DNA of 64,000 bases from Pseudorasbora parva (Eukaryota; Chordata; Actinopteri; Cypriniformes; Gobionidae), in the NCBI RefSeq assembly GCF_024679245.1, contig NC_090191.1, forward strand, positions 4,233,004 through 4,297,003, written 5' to 3'. The notes below the pieces were generated by a model. That model did no database searches. It saw only the letters and a program-made list of their open reading frames with translations, and was not told the origin of the DNA. Below, piece by piece: positions 23,047 to 34,782 of the stretch; the first letter of the stretch is position 1; every line of letters begins with the position of its first letter. The translations under genes were made by a program, and so were the position numbers.

Positions 23047-26000
23047 CCTGTTAAGCTGATTTCTAAATTTTGAAAAAATCCTAAGAAATATATACTCAGA
23101 CTAAAACAAATACAGATTGTGAATCCTTTGCACTAAAAGCATAATTATGGTCTCATTTGAAAGCAGACACCTGGCAGTTTACTGTAAAGTCAAAATGATA
23201 ATATTTTTTATAATAAAAAAAGCTATAATAAGCTTCAAAGTTTTGTAAAGTTATTAGAAATTTATTTGTATGAAATATCTTTATGAAAATAAAATTGAAG
23301 TGGGCCTTGGAGAAATCTAGAAATGCACTACAGCTAAAGCCACAAGTCTGACCATGTTATATTTCAGATCTGAAGATGATCAGTCTAAAACTCTGAATTT
23401 TATTAAACGTTTTACAAGATCGTTTCATGTGATTTTATTTTGAGATATCTCTAAAATATCAACTGATGTTTATTGCCATGTCTTCTCAGCTTTCATTCTC
23501 TATTTTGCCTCCATTGTTTAGAGGTGCAAACTGCCCCTTTCAGTTTGTCTCCCCGGCACACATTCACACTTCTGCGGACTGGTTATGGCTCTAATTATTA
23601 TTCTTTTGTCTGCATTATAATTACTAACGATTCTCTATTCAAACTGTTCTATTCAAACCTCATTTCTAAATCAAACCTCTCACTTTACCCTCACTGAGAC
23701 TCTATTGAATGCATTTCGTCCAAATAAGCATTTCAGTAGTTTTACATTTAGAAAATGTTCATAAAAATAAAGTATTTACTCAGTGGCAGGTGCATCTAGG
23801 GCAAGCTAGCATGTTAGCTTAGCACACCAGCAAAACAACAATTTATACGATTGAAATCATGTTTTATTCAAAACTTGCTTCATATCACTTTATAATTTAT
23901 AAGTCGAGTGTTTTATATAACAATATGTGATCTCATGTAGCTTCGGGTCAAAAAATCTGACAGAAAATATACAATGCTAAAAGCTATGTGGAATAGCATT
24001 GCATTATAAATATCATCTATTATGAAACCACCCAACATGGCATCCCAGCTAACACAAATACGTGGCTGTTACGTAACTGCAACGTAATCTGCTGACTAAA
24101 CTTTCGTCGTGGTGACGTAACTAGTTACGTTGTGGCAACTGGAAAAGTGAAATTCCCAGATACGTTGTCACAACGTAACATTGTAACGTTGCCAGTTAGT
24201 AACTGCAACGTTGTGGCAACGTCATGGATCTATTAGTTGTGTGTTGGTAATCAGTTGGTAATTTTTATAATTATTCATTTTTCAATAGGCGGACATGCTG
24301 TAGTTTATGTCCTCATTTGCCCAAACTAATTTAAAGGCTATTTCAATGAATGTGAATGACGAATGCAGACTCAATGTGACTTTAGTTCATTCAGTTCATT
24401 TATTTTGAAAAACACACAAAAACGAAGAATAAAACACCCAAATTATTTAACAAAAACATCGGAGATACAGCAGAACATGAATAAAAGCATTCAAGATGCT
24501 CGGCATTATAATGTTAAACATAAAATATGCTGTGCTAGTGTAAGTTACCGTTTGCTAGTTGACATTTCAAATGATTCAGGAAAAATACCACATAAATATG
24601 TAACAATAGGTATAAATATTAACATAAATACTTAAAGTAGACTGTAGGTAATATTACTTAACCAATCTGACACCGTTGAACTTTTTTTTTTTTTTTTTAA
24701 ACTGGCGATAAAACGAGAGCGAAATGTCGATGCTGTCCTCTGGTCCTCTCTAGCTGTTTGTTGTGGGTTTATGGTTGCCATGGCAACTCCCAACTGCCAC
24801 CAAGCGCGTTCTCGTTCAGTCTCTACTACTGTTAAATTAGATGTAGAGAGGCCATATCTGTCATTATTCCAACGTTTTTTATGAAATATTATGCAATAAA
24901 AAGTTTAACACTCCAGAAAAATTAACTGCTGTTGATAATATTGCCTACGGCGCGCACACACTCTTCAGTTGTGGAGGCGCGCGCATCGTGTCACGTGACA
25001 CGTCACTTTTATTTTATATATAAAAAGATCGTCCGTGTTCTTAATTGTTTAAAATAAACAATAATCTTAAGGGGAATTTTAATCTTGTCTGACATTTAAT
25101 TACACATTTTAAATAGCAAATTCTGACAATCAGAACATCCTTGATGGTAATGAAATTACGAGCAGGTGACGTTGCATTCACGTTGCCAGTAAGTCATGGA
25201 GTTACCAAAATATTACGTGTAGAGTACGTATCTGGAACGTTGTTGGTAATATTCTGACGTTCAGAGATCGTACTGACAACGTTGTGAGAAGGTAATTTTA
25301 TGGAAAGAAAATTACAGGCATGCAACGTTGTAGTTACGTTGTCAGTCAGTCATAAAATTACCTAAATATTACGTGTAGAGTACGTATCTGGAACGTTGTT
25401 GGTAATATTCTGACGTTCAGAGATCGTACTGACAACGTTGTGAGAAGGTAATTTTATGGTAAGGAAATTACAGGCATGCGACGTTGAGACTACGTTGTCA
25501 GTTGGTAAGTCATGAAATTACCAAAAAGTACGAATAAATTACGTAACTGTTACGTCGTGTGTTAGCAGGGATAAAGAACACAGACCAACCATATATTGCC
25601 GCGATTGTGTGTTTATTGTCTTAAAACGTGTCTATCTGCATAAAATAGCCATCTGACGATCGCTAGAAAGCAGCTTTGGTCATGTCAGATACTTCCTGAA
25701 TGTCACATGGTGTGTCTGTCCTTCATGTGTTCCACATGGGAGTGAATTTTCAGTAGTACAGCTTTCCAGCGCCCTCCGGCTGCCAGAATGAATTGAAAAC
25801 ACAGCATAACACAGTCTACTGCGCTCTTAATCACACATCCGCGGATTTTGGATAAAGATTGAATAAATAATACTCTGTATAGAAATTTGACTCAAACATG
25901 TGAGAATCTATCAATATTTCTCCACATCTGCACACATTTGAAGTAAAAGCCCTGAGGGAAGTTGTTTTGTCGAGTGTCTTCATGACGACCAGAGAAGAGT

Positions 26001-26270
26001 TTTTTATGAATGGGAGCAAATGACGCGCATATTACAATCAAAAGGTAGCGACGCCCAAGATCATATTCATAACTCCTGGCACATATTAACACATTACGGT
26101 CATTATAAGACTTTGAGAATAAAACAGAGGTAACAAAATTAAACTTTAGTCTTAGATCTTTTTAATGATGTATAGTTTGTCAAGGTAATTACTTACATCT
26201 GATAGTAATTTTGAGCTAATTTAAGCAAAGAGAGTTTCAGCACGTCCTCGTCCTCGTGACGGTTATCAGG
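23047..26270. mobile_element. TTAA-flanked element, piggyBac/Kolobok-like by target site
   Basis: Begins TTAA-CCTGTTAAGC and ends GTTATCAGG-TTAA. The short inverted ends and TTAA on both sides suggest a TTAA-targeting transposon. No transposase was recognised. Open frames at 25831-26092 lack motifs. Family assignment is tentative. Confidence 0.45.
24045..25569. mobile_element. MITE rich in ACGT words, with 156-bp tandem units
   Basis: Terminal inverted repeats CCCAGCTAACAC and GTGTTAGCAGGG, each bordered by AT. Both subterminal zones are packed with AACGTT, TTACGTAAC and TGGCAACGT words. Near the right end a 156-bp unit repeats (TATTACGTGTAGAGTACG at 25211 and 25367, with a third partial copy). 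A poly-T run is at about 24681-24698. The perfect palindrome GTTGCCATGGCAAC lies at 24774-24787. No coding capacity. Confidence 0.75.
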
Positions 26271-26408
26271 TTAATAAGCATTAATTTAGGCTATTTATGA
26301 TATATATATCATAAAAAGTACAGATAAGAATACCGTTAAAGTATCGGACCGATAAGCAGTATCGATAAGAGTAGTAATACCATTAAAATCTTAACGATAC
26401 CCATCCCT

Positions 26409-27180
26409 TACCATAACGCATCTCACAGCATCAGTGTGCGTTACTGAATGATTCAGTGTTTGAATGTATCATGTTGTGCATGTGTGTTGCAGACCGGGCT
26501 TCTGGGTGTTGTTTACAGTCACAAGTGGCTGACAGGCTTGGAAGATCGGAGTGAAGTGGAGCGAGAAAAAATTGTGAAAAATGAAGAAATTCAGCACTCA
26601 TGACCAGCTCAGAGGACAGATATCGTTGACAAGAAAGTTTAGTCAACTTCAGTGGTTTGGAGATATTTTGGCTATCCAACATAAAGCGACGTACGTGCAC
26701 TGCTTATCATAGGTTCACCAAACGGAATAAAATTATTATTTCATTATGCTTCTTTGAAGTTCTTCCATATAGCATTGAGCCCAACACAGCAGTAAATCTA
26801 CATTAGACTAATATCAGTTCACGCATTGGCTTATCACCTTATGTTAGTTCTAGTGGGTAAAATACAAGCTAACTTTACCAAACTATAATCACTAAAACAT
26901 CGGACTTATGGAAAAATACATCGGTATCATAACTTTTTGTCTTTGGTGATGTATTAATGACTCAGCATCGCCTGTATCAAAAGATAAATAATTTTATCCG
27001 ATGTTTAAAGTGAATAAAATAGACTTGACAGCCCTTTCTGGATTTCCACAACTACTGAACTTTGTCTCTCTCCTGGCCAGCCCACTGTCGGTGAGGTGTG
27101 TGTGTGTGTGTTTGTTGTCGGTGAGATGCGCGGTGGACCAATATACTGTAAAAAAATGCTGACCACAGTTAAGATTTTTC
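26409..27180. other. Intron of FiNZ gene 1, nothing recognised
   Basis: Short open frames only. A (TG)n tract is at about 27097-27112. No repeat ends found. Confidence 0.35.
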
Positions 27181-27190
27181 TTTAATTTAT

Positions 27191-27250
27191 TTATTGTCAA
27201 TGTCATTTATTTATTGTCAATGTCATTTATTTATTGTCAATGTCATTTAT
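27191..27250. repeat. Three exact 20-bp tandem units
   Basis: TTATTGTCAATGTCATTTAT repeated three times without change. Confidence 0.95.
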
Positions 27251-27747
27251 GAGGTTTTGCATGCTGATAAGAAATATATATTTTTTAATGTATTATATTT
27301 TTGTTTATTGACAAACATTATCTTTAAAACAATTTGACTTTGCATTTGCAGTCAGCAGACCCAAATGTTATATAATTTCAGTTCAATTCTAGATTTTATA
27401 AATTCTATTTGTATTAATAATATTCTACTCTATTAATATTGCTTTTATTAGTAATAAATAAATCTACTTCAGTTTTAATAAATTGTTCACCTGTGTGGGA
27501 AGTGTTTGTCATGTTTTGACAATAAAGGGTAGTTTAAAACCACAGTTAACTGTCTATTTTCTATAATATCTTTCACTCAGAAGCAAAAATATGCCTTTCA
27601 ATTTTAAAGAAATAAAGATTTTACATTTATCGTTCTATTTATATTTATATTGTGATCATTTTTTGGGCCATATCGCCCAGCCTAATTCACCGTAAATAAG
27701 GGCTCCCACTCCTTACAAAAGCCAATTAACCACCGAATGAAACCAAC

Positions 27748-27907
27748 CTGTTTGTTCCTTAGTTTCTTCATGTTTCACTCTCAAAGTTTCTTCAATTTTC
27801 ACATCTTCACTCTCCTTTTTAATGAACTCCATCTTTATGTCTTCTTCACTCTCCTCTTTAATTATCACCATCTTTATGTCTTCACTCTCCTCTTTAATAA
27901 ACTCCAT
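27748..27907 (-). CDS. FiNZ-type C2H2 zinc-finger protein, gene 1, FiNZ exon
   Basis: First coding exon (53 codons plus one base) of gene 1. It starts MEFIKEESEDIK, contains three imperfect 12-13-residue acidic units, then IEETLRVKHEETKEQT. The transcribed exon begins at 27968 after a TTAAACAG acceptor, and the start context is ATTATAAAGATGG, as in the other two FiNZ loci. The donor CAG/GTTGGT joins to 13563 with an Asp codon across the junction. IKEE, VKIE and VKHE match the SUMO-acceptor pattern (hydrophobic-Lys-x-Glu). This exon type is what defines FiNZ proteins in cyprinids. The open frame continuing into WFHSVVNWLL is intron read-through. Confidence 0.88.
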
Positions 27908-28459
27908 CTTTATAATAGTGTCACATGGATCTCAGTCACTTCTCCAGGAGTTTTTCTGTGTGTTTGTCCTGTTTAAGATGAGAATTAACAGAAAGAAAAA
28001 TAAATCCACATTAAATCGCTGAGTCTTAATCAGTTCAGTCACTGGTAAGAGCGAGTTAATAGACTTAAATCACCTGATTAATCTAAAACTAACACAACAG
28101 ATTAATATAATATAATGCTAACTATACAGACCCTTAATATATTAGTCAGTTTGGTTATTTAATGATTTGTAGAAATCGAGATAGAAATGGGAATAGAGCG
28201 CTTCGAATCACTGAATCATTTGTTGTGAATCAATAAGTTAAATAGACTCGGAGAGTCTAAAGCTCCGGTTCTCTCGTCACTCGCTAGAGACTGAATTCAT
28301 GTTTGAACTCATTCACGATAAAGAGCAAAATGAGACGCTCCTTCTGTTACTCATGAGTTTATATTACTTTACTCACGCAACGCTGGTAGATAAAGCAATG
28401 CAGTGTTACTTTTAATAAGGCATTCATTCTGCTTCATTATGAACATTTAAAAGACAAAC

Positions 28460-28545
28460 CTTTTTCAGTCGAATCACAACAGATGCACGAGCGCGGCGAG
28501 GTCTTATGACGTCACACCGCCACCAAAATAAAAGTCCTGTTGTCT
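28460..28545 (-). promoter_or_regulatory. FiNZ gene 1 promoter and non-coding first exon
   Basis: On the minus strand: box CAGGACTTTTATTTTGGT, then palindromic CRE-like TGACGTCA (28507-28514) followed by TAAG, then a GC-rich segment and CATCTGTTGTGATTCG. The first exon ends at 28460 with donor G/GTTTGTC. The same order is present at 38927/44504 and at 62750-62841, so this is a conserved core promoter of the family. The transcription start was not measured. Confidence 0.75.
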
Positions 28546-29096
28546 AAAACCACACAAGTGCACAGAAATGTTTTCTCTTACTGTATAATCAGCTGAAATC
28601 TTTTGTGTATGAGCGCTTCATTTAATTTACTGTAACGTGAAAGGACATTGTCAACAAATATAGAATTGTGAAAGAAATACTTTAATTAGATGACCTGACA
28701 AAATAAAATTAATATTAATCAAAAAATGTGTAAAATCATGCATACATTCTATTCTTCATTTACTTGTGCATGGAGAGGTATTTTGGCAGATATATATAAA
28801 AGAAAAGTAAATCATTGCAATTGCATTTGGACAAAACACCAGCCCACATTTCTGTACGTTCAGGTTTTTGAGAGTTGCATAGTCCTTTAAGGCATTACGT
28901 TGCTGGAACGTTATCTTAAGGTTAGCATATAGCACATTTTTAACACAATCATTCCAAGAATATCACAATAACATGCATTACAAAAGTTATGTAAATTACA
29001 TAACCACACTTTAAAAAACATTAAACACTTCATTTCATATGTAACATTTTGAATTTATGGTCATTATAACCTAGCCTGGTTTTACAAGACTCTCGT
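28546..29096. other. Upstream flank of FiNZ gene 1
   Basis: AT-rich. No further exon, TIR or open frame was recognised up to the L1 target-site duplication. Confidence 0.35.
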
Positions 29097-29407
29097 ACAT
29101 TTCATTTGTTTTTTATATACTTTATTTGTAAATCTTTCAAAGCATTAACAGAAGGTACTGTACATTTACAGTTATACATTTTTCTTTCCTTTTCCCCCAC
29201 AATAACCCTTCCCGCCAAAGTATTTAACATACATAAAATATTAAAACAACAATAGCAATAAAAATAATAATAATGACAACTATAAATAAGTAAAGAAAAA
29301 GAAAAGGATAAGTAATGTATTCAGTTATGATTAGCAAACATCAGAGGAATAGTAATAAAAAATAAAATAAAAGATAATAATAATAATAATAAAAAATAAA
29401 TAATAAT

Positions 29408-29448
<41 letters not shown>

Positions 29449-29660
29449 GACATATTTGTGGTCTTTACATAATTATAAAACAAAATGACAATGAGACTGA
29501 ACCAATCAGTTTTCACAGGATTAGTTACAATAATCAATTAAGTGGGAGAGTTTTCATCTTCTCAAAATATGTAATCATGGGTTGCCAAATGTTATAAAAG
29601 TTTTGGACTGATCCTTTCATTAGGTATTTAATTTTCTCTAATTTTAAATATGAAATCAGG

Positions 29661-32300
29661 TCACATCCACATTGAGGCTTTAGGTGGGTTTGTTGATTTC
29701 CACTCTAGTAATATTCTTCTCCTTGCTAGTAAGGTGGCAAAAGCAATAACATTTTTAACTTTATTTGTTGATGTTTCTCTATGTTCTGGTACTCCAAAAA
29801 TAGCTAATTCAACACTAGGTTTTATATCCAAGTTAAAGACCTCATTTAGTGTTTTGAATATATATGTCCAGTACTCATTCAGCTTTGGACAAGCCCAAAA
29901 CATATGAAAAAAGTCTGCCTTGCCACCTTTGCATCGATCACATAAGTCATCCACATTGGGGTAGATTTTAGAAAGTCTATGTTTTGTGTAGTAGGCACGA
30001 TGGAGGACTTTAAATTGTATAAGACTGAGGCGTGCACAAGAGGTTGACTTATTTACTCTAATCAGAGCTTCATCCCAAATTTCGTCAGGTATTTCACCTC
30101 CTATGTCCTTTACCCAATCATCTCTAATTCTGTCAATTAAACCGTTATTTGGGGACATAACTATCTTATATATTAATGCAATTTGACCTTTAAGAACAAT
30201 GGGAGATTCTAAAATTGTCTCCAGTAGTGAAGTTGGTGGCAAGTCAGGGAAAGTTGAGCTCTGAGATTGAATAAAATGCCGGACTTGAAAATACAGAAAT
30301 AGGTTAGATTGTGACAGTTGGAATTTCTCTGAGAGGTCGTTGAAACTGGCAAAAGTGTTGTTTATATAAAAATCACTACACTTGGCCAAACCTATCTTCT
30401 GCCAATTTGCATATGTGAAATCTATTTTTCCAGCAAGAAATAAGTGATTATTACAAATTGGGCTTAGCATACAAAAGTTGCTGAGTTTATGTCTTTGTCT
30501 AAACTGTGACCATATTTTGAGCGTTGAACGTACAACTGGGCTTGAAGAGTATTTAGAGGTAGGAAGAGGTAGCTTCATTGTTATTAGAGCAGAAAGCGAT
30601 GTAGAGATACAGGTATTTGCCTCCGCCTTACACCAATCAACCTCTGGGGAAGTGTACCAGCAAATGATTTTTTGAAGATTTGCGGCCCAGTAGTAGCCCA
30701 TAAGACTAGGAAGAGCTAAGCCTCCGTGGGATTTTTGCCTTTCAAGGAGCTCTTTACGAATCCTAGGATTCTTTCCCCCCCACAAGAATGATGATATGGG
30801 TTTATTTACTGAGTGGAAAAATTTTTTGGGGAGAAAGACTGGAAGCGATTGAAATAAGTATAAGAATCTAGGTAAGATATTCATTTTTATACAATTTACT
30901 CTACCTGCTAGAGATAAGTGTAATGCATCCCATCTTTGAAGATCAGACTTAATTTTGCTTATAAGTGGTAAAAAGTTATTTGCATATAAACCTGTGAAGG
31001 TACGGGTAATATGGATTCCCAAATACTTAAAACCAGATTGAGAAATGTGGAATGGGATGGATGCTGCATTAATTTGTAAAGCACGAGCATTAATAGGGAA
31101 ACATTCACTTTTAGAAAAGTTTAGTTTGTATCCCGAAAAACTTCCAAACTCAGATAACCTCTGCACTATTTTTGGGATGTTTTCAGCTGGATTTGAAATG
31201 TATAACAACAGGTCATCCGCATATAAAGAAACCCTGTGTTCCATGCCCATTCGATCGATGCCCTGTATAGTCTGTAAGGATTTAAGCATAATGGAAAGTG
31301 GTTCTATCGCTAATGCAAAAAGAAGAGGGCTTAATGGGCAACCCTGTCTTGTGCCCCTTAATATTGGAAAAAATTGTGAACGTATTTTGTTTGTTATAAC
31401 AGATACTTTAGGATTAGAATACAACAATTGGACCCAGGATATAAATTTTGGGCCAAAACCAAATTTTTTCAATACTGTAAATAGGTAGCTCCACTCCACT
31501 CTGTCAAATGCCTTCTCTGCATCCAGGGATACCACCACCTCTGGGGCCTCCCCGGATGCAGGAGAATACAAAATATTAAGAAGCTTTCTTATGTTAGTAA
31601 AGGAGTGACGACCCCTAATGAAGCCGGTCTGATCTGGAGATACTATTGCTGGTATAACAGTATCAATTCTAGAGGCTAATAATTTGGCAAGAATTTTAAC
31701 ATCAACGTTTAGCAAAGAGATTGGTCTGTAGGAGTTGCACTCGAGTGGATCTTTTCCGGGCTTCAAAATGAGAGTAAGGAATGCTTCTGTGAGAGACTGT
31801 GGTAATTTTGCATTATCTAGAGAATTTTCGAACATTTTCAGAAGGAGCGGAGCTAATTTGGGAGCAAAGGCCTTATAAAATTCAACAGAATAGCCATCAG
31901 GGCCAGGGGTTTTGCCATTTTGCATTGCATTAATAGAATCCAAAATCTCTTGTAGATCAATTGCTTGTTCTAATCTTTCTTTTTGGTCCGAATTAATTGT
32001 CTGGATATTTAGGTCACTCAAAAAGGTTGACATACCTAGTGTGTCTCCAGAAGACTCTGAAGTGTATAAATTTGTATAGTATTTTTTAAACGTTTCATTA
32101 ATTTCTTTAGGGTCCACTGTCAGCTGCTGCAATGAGTTACGGATCTGTGGAATTAACCTAGAAGCTGATTGACATTTTATACGATGTGCTAATAAATGGC
32201 CTGCCTTCTCCCCATGTTCATAAAAATTCCCTTTAGACCAAAGCAAATTCTGTTGAGTTTTTTCAATTGTTATTTGATCATATTGTGCTTTAAGTTCCAC
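29661..32300 (-). CDS. L1-like ORF2, reverse transcriptase part
   Basis: An 879-codon open frame carrying the reverse transcriptase of the LINE. It has the conserved N-terminal block GKTPGPDGYS (about residues 129-138), ISLLNVD, the first catalytic Asp in SLDAEKAFDRV (residue 260), RGTRQGCPLSPLLF (315-328) and the second catalytic box YADD (360-363). Near the C-terminus is a Cys-His cluster, LCDRCKGG then HMFWACPKL, of the zf-RVT type. It copies element RNA at a nicked genomic site in the nucleus. The frame overlaps the end of the endonuclease frame by 11 bases and is offset by one base at an A8 run (32303-32310). The GTG at its start is not a real initiator. The protein would be made as part of ORF2. 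Confidence 0.92.
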   Translation of the reverse strand: MELKAQYDQITIEKTQQNLLWSKGNFYEHGEKAGHLLAHRIKCQSASRLIPQIRNSLQQLTVDPKEINETFKKYYTNLYTSESSGDTLGMSTFLSDLNIQTINSDQKERLEQAIDLQEILDSINAMQNGKTPGPDGYSVEFYKAFAPKLAPLLLKMFENSLDNAKLPQSLTEAFLTLILKPGKDPLECNSYRPISLLNVDVKILAKLLASRIDTVIPAIVSPDQTGFIRGRHSFTNIRKLLNILYSPASGEAPEVVVSLDAEKAFDRVEWSYLFTVLKKFGFGPKFISWVQLLYSNPKVSVITNKIRSQFFPILRGTRQGCPLSPLLFALAIEPLSIMLKSLQTIQGIDRMGMEHRVSLYADDLLLYISNPAENIPKIVQRLSEFGSFSGYKLNFSKSECFPINARALQINAASIPFHISQSGFKYLGIHITRTFTGLYANNFLPLISKIKSDLQRWDALHLSLAGRVNCIKMNILPRFLYLFQSLPVFLPKKFFHSVNKPISSFLWGGKNPRIRKELLERQKSHGGLALPSLMGYYWAANLQKIICWYTSPEVDWCKAEANTCISTSLSALITMKLPLPTSKYSSSPVVRSTLKIWSQFRQRHKLSNFCMLSPICNNHLFLAGKIDFTYANWQKIGLAKCSDFYINNTFASFNDLSEKFQLSQSNLFLYFQVRHFIQSQSSTFPDLPPTSLLETILESPIVLKGQIALIYKIVMSPNNGLIDRIRDDWVKDIGGEIPDEIWDEALIRVNKSTSCARLSLIQFKVLHRAYYTKHRLSKIYPNVDDLCDRCKGGKADFFHMFWACPKLNEYWTYIFKTLNEVFNLDIKPSVELAIFGVPEHRETSTNKVKNVIAFATLLARRRILLEWKSTNPPKASMWM

Positions 32301-33339
32301 TCTTTTTTTTAAGTAGTAATTCAGAGGGGGCTAAAGAGAGTTGATGATCTAATTTTCCTATTGAATCAATTAGTTGTTGTATTTTTGCATTTTTAAGCTT
32401 ATTTCTTGATACTGAATAGGATATAATTTCACCTCTGATGACAACCTTAAATGTCTCCCATAAAATCTGGGGTGATACAGTTTCTGAAGCATTTGTAAGC
32501 AAGAAGTTATCTATAGCCGTAGATATATGCTTGTGGAAGTTTTTATCTGCCAACAGAGTAGAGTTAAATCTCCAAGTAGGACGTTGGGTACAGTGCTGGC
32601 TAAAACGTAAGTCAAGCAGCAGTGGTGCATGATCTGATATTATAATTGCTGAATAATGAGTATTTTCCACTGAAGGAAGTAGAGTCTTATCTATAAAAAA
32701 ATAATCTATTCTTGAGTATGAAGAGTGGACAGGGGAGAAATAAGAGAATTCTTTCTTTTGAGGAAATAAAAATCTCCATGGATCTAAACAGCCTGTTTGT
32801 GTCATGAAATTAAACAGAGCTTGGGACATTTTAGATTGAAGCGTGGTTTTCGGATTTGAGCGATCTAGTGCTGGGTTAATAACACAATTCAGATCCCCAC
32901 CAAAAATTAAACGGTGTGAGTTTAAGTTGGGTAAGAGTGAAATTATTTTATAAATGAAATTAACATCATCCCAGTTAGGGGCATAGACACACACCAGGAC
33001 AACAAGGGTGTTGAACAAGGAACCTGTAACAATAACAAAACGTCCCTGGGGGTCTGAGACACACTTAGAAGCGTAAAATTGTACTTTCTTATGAATTAAA
33101 ATCGCTGTTCCTCTTGCTTTGCTGTTGAAGTGGGAGTGGAAGACTTGACCAATCCAAGGTTTTCTGAGTCTCATGTGATCTGTTACAAGTAAATGTGTTT
33201 CTTGCAGAAATGCAATTTCAGTTTTCAATTTTTTAAGATGAGCAAAGATACGGGCTCTTTTATTTGGCCCATTCATACCTTTAACATTCCAGCTAGTAAA
33301 TCTAATGCTAGACCCTCCTATCTTATTTGTATCACACAT
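32290..33339 (-). CDS. L1-like ORF2, apurinic-type endonuclease part
   Basis: N-terminal half of ORF2. It starts MCDTNKIGGSSIRFTSWNVK and holds the EEP endonuclease blocks SWNVKGMN, LQETHL, GGDLNCVIN, SRIDYFFI and ISDHAPLLLDL. The catalytic Asn, Glu, Asp and His positions are retained. The enzyme nicks the target for priming. After residue 340 the frame passes the A8 run and stops, while the next frame continues as reverse transcriptase. That is a single-base disruption, either a real inactivating indel or a sequencing or polymorphism issue in a homopolymer. Confidence 0.9.
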   Translation of the reverse strand: MCDTNKIGGSSIRFTSWNVKGMNGPNKRARIFAHLKKLKTEIAFLQETHLLVTDHMRLRKPWIGQVFHSHFNSKARGTAILIHKKVQFYASKCVSDPQGRFVIVTGSLFNTLVVLVCVYAPNWDDVNFIYKIISLLPNLNSHRLIFGGDLNCVINPALDRSNPKTTLQSKMSQALFNFMTQTGCLDPWRFLFPQKKEFSYFSPVHSSYSRIDYFFIDKTLLPSVENTHYSAIIISDHAPLLLDLRFSQHCTQRPTWRFNSTLLADKNFHKHISTAIDNFLLTNASETVSPQILWETFKVVIRGEIISYSVSRNKLKNAKIQQLIDSIGKLDHQLSLAPSELLLKKKSGT

Positions 33340-33888
33340 TAATCAATCATTAGATTATAAAGAGTAAGACCCTGTGTCCAATGCCTGACGAGAAAGAAGA
33401 AAAGGAGAAAAAAAAAAAAAAAAAAAAAAAAACACACTTGACGGTTACCATCCCAACCCTAAGGAACTGAACTTTTCCTATATTTGCCTCAAGAACAGAG
33501 ACAAATTGCAGGCCCCCTTTAACAAACCCCCAGTGATCCCTGCACTTACTTAAAGCCATTCTGGTCCATGGGCATCCCAACCATATGAAGCATTCTCAAT
33601 GTGTCAGCGCACGTTTGTGTATAAAGTCTTTACTCAATGGATCAGTCTATGCTGCAAAATTATCGGTTTCCTTGAGTTTCGTTTAGAACAACAAACCATT
33701 CGCGAAGCCAGAAAAAGAAGAGAAAAAAAAGTATAAATAATAAACAAGAAGGGTAAATAAAAGAAGTGGTCGGAAAGTATTTATACTTTTTCAGGTGGTT
33801 CTTCCACACAAACTAAAAAAAATAAAACTGAATATTCGGCGGCGGCGTTCAAGAGACAGTCCTTAAGCATAGAAAATTCCAGGTAATC

Positions 33889-34782
33889 CTAAACATTGAT
33901 GCGTTGATCGTAGAACTGTTTCGCCTCCTCCGGTGTATTGAATGTGAAAGTTTCGTCATTAAAAGTCACTTTCAGTCGAGCCGGGTAGAGCAACTGGAAT
34001 CGTATGCCCTTCTGGTAGAGTGACTGTTTGATGCCATTGTAGGAAGCGCGTTTCTTTGAGAGGTTGACGCTGAGATCTGGGTAGATTCTGACGAGTTTCC
34101 CCTGGTATTTCATCTCATGCCGTCTTGCCCATCGCAGTAATCGCTCTTTCTCTTGAAACTTGTGAAAGCATACTACAAATGGTCGTGTTTTTCGACCGTC
34201 CGCTGGTTTCTGACCGGGTGTGCGGTGCGCTCTCTCAAGAGTTGGTGGTTTGTCGAAGACCTCCGTACCCGTCATCTCTAACAGCATCTCGGCAACGAAC
34301 ACAACGGGGTCTTGACCGTTTTCGCTCCCTTCCGGAACGTTCACAATCCTCAAGTTAGCCCTTCGAGATCTATTCTCCAAATCTTCAATGCGGTCGAGGA
34401 GAGATGTGTTCTGCGTTTGCAAAGTTTTTATAGTATTTTCGGCCGTTGTCAGCTTTTCAAAGTTCTCCCCAGCTAGCGATTCTGTAGCGGCCAGGCGACT
34501 TTGAAAGCCATCCACAGTCTCTCTCAGTGCGTTGACGGAGCTTTGTAAAGGAGCGATAGATTCCTGAATTAAGACAGAAATGTCTTCTCTGATGCTAATG
34601 CGCTGTTTTGATAGTTCAGAAATCAATTGGGCCATGGAGACAGATTCACAAGTTTCTGTCATTGCTTGTTTTTCAAGATTGGAACTAGCGGCCATGGCAG
34701 ATAGCTTACCGGCTATGCTAGCGGTAGCCCTCGTGGTTGGTGGAGCTGGAGGTTGGCTTTGCTTCTGCTTAGAATTGCTCAT
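33889..34782 (-). CDS. L1-like ORF1 protein (RNA-binding)
   Basis: Complete 297-residue ORF1p. It has a low-complexity Ser/Pro/Thr N-terminus (1-60), a helical coiled-coil segment (about 75-140, heptad-like LRETVDGFQSRLAATE and LLDRIEDLENRSRR), an RRM-like domain beginning NLRIVNVPEGSE (about 144), and a basic C-terminal domain ending QFYDQRINV. ORF1p trimers coat the element RNA. The start Met has a clean upstream UTR. It has no internal stops, which supports a recent origin. Confidence 0.92.
   Translation of the reverse strand: MSNSKQKQSQPPAPPTTRATASIAGKLSAMAASSNLEKQAMTETCESVSMAQLISELSKQRISIREDISVLIQESIAPLQSSVNALRETVDGFQSRLAATESLAGENFEKLTTAENTIKTLQTQNTSLLDRIEDLENRSRRANLRIVNVPEGSENGQDPVVFVAEMLLEMTGTEVFDKPPTLERAHRTPGQKPADGRKTRPFVVCFHKFQEKERLLRWARRHEMKYQGKLVRIYPDLSVNLSKKRASYNGIKQSLYQKGIRFQLLYPARLKVTFNDETFTFNTPEEAKQFYDQRINV

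Larger units (their letters stand above)
22266..26408. mobile_element. hAT-like element with degenerate ends, hosting nested elements
   Basis: The right end is clear: CTTAACGATACCCATCCCT with TATCGATAAG subterminal repeats (26340-26408). The left end (GGGTATTGAGTAAATTTTG near 22265, TATCGATAAGCTCTGACG at 22315) is a decayed inverse. A (GA)n-like tract sits at 22377-22408. Inside lies a TTAA-bounded element (23047-26270), which contains another (24045-25569). No transposase frame. Confidence 0.5.
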
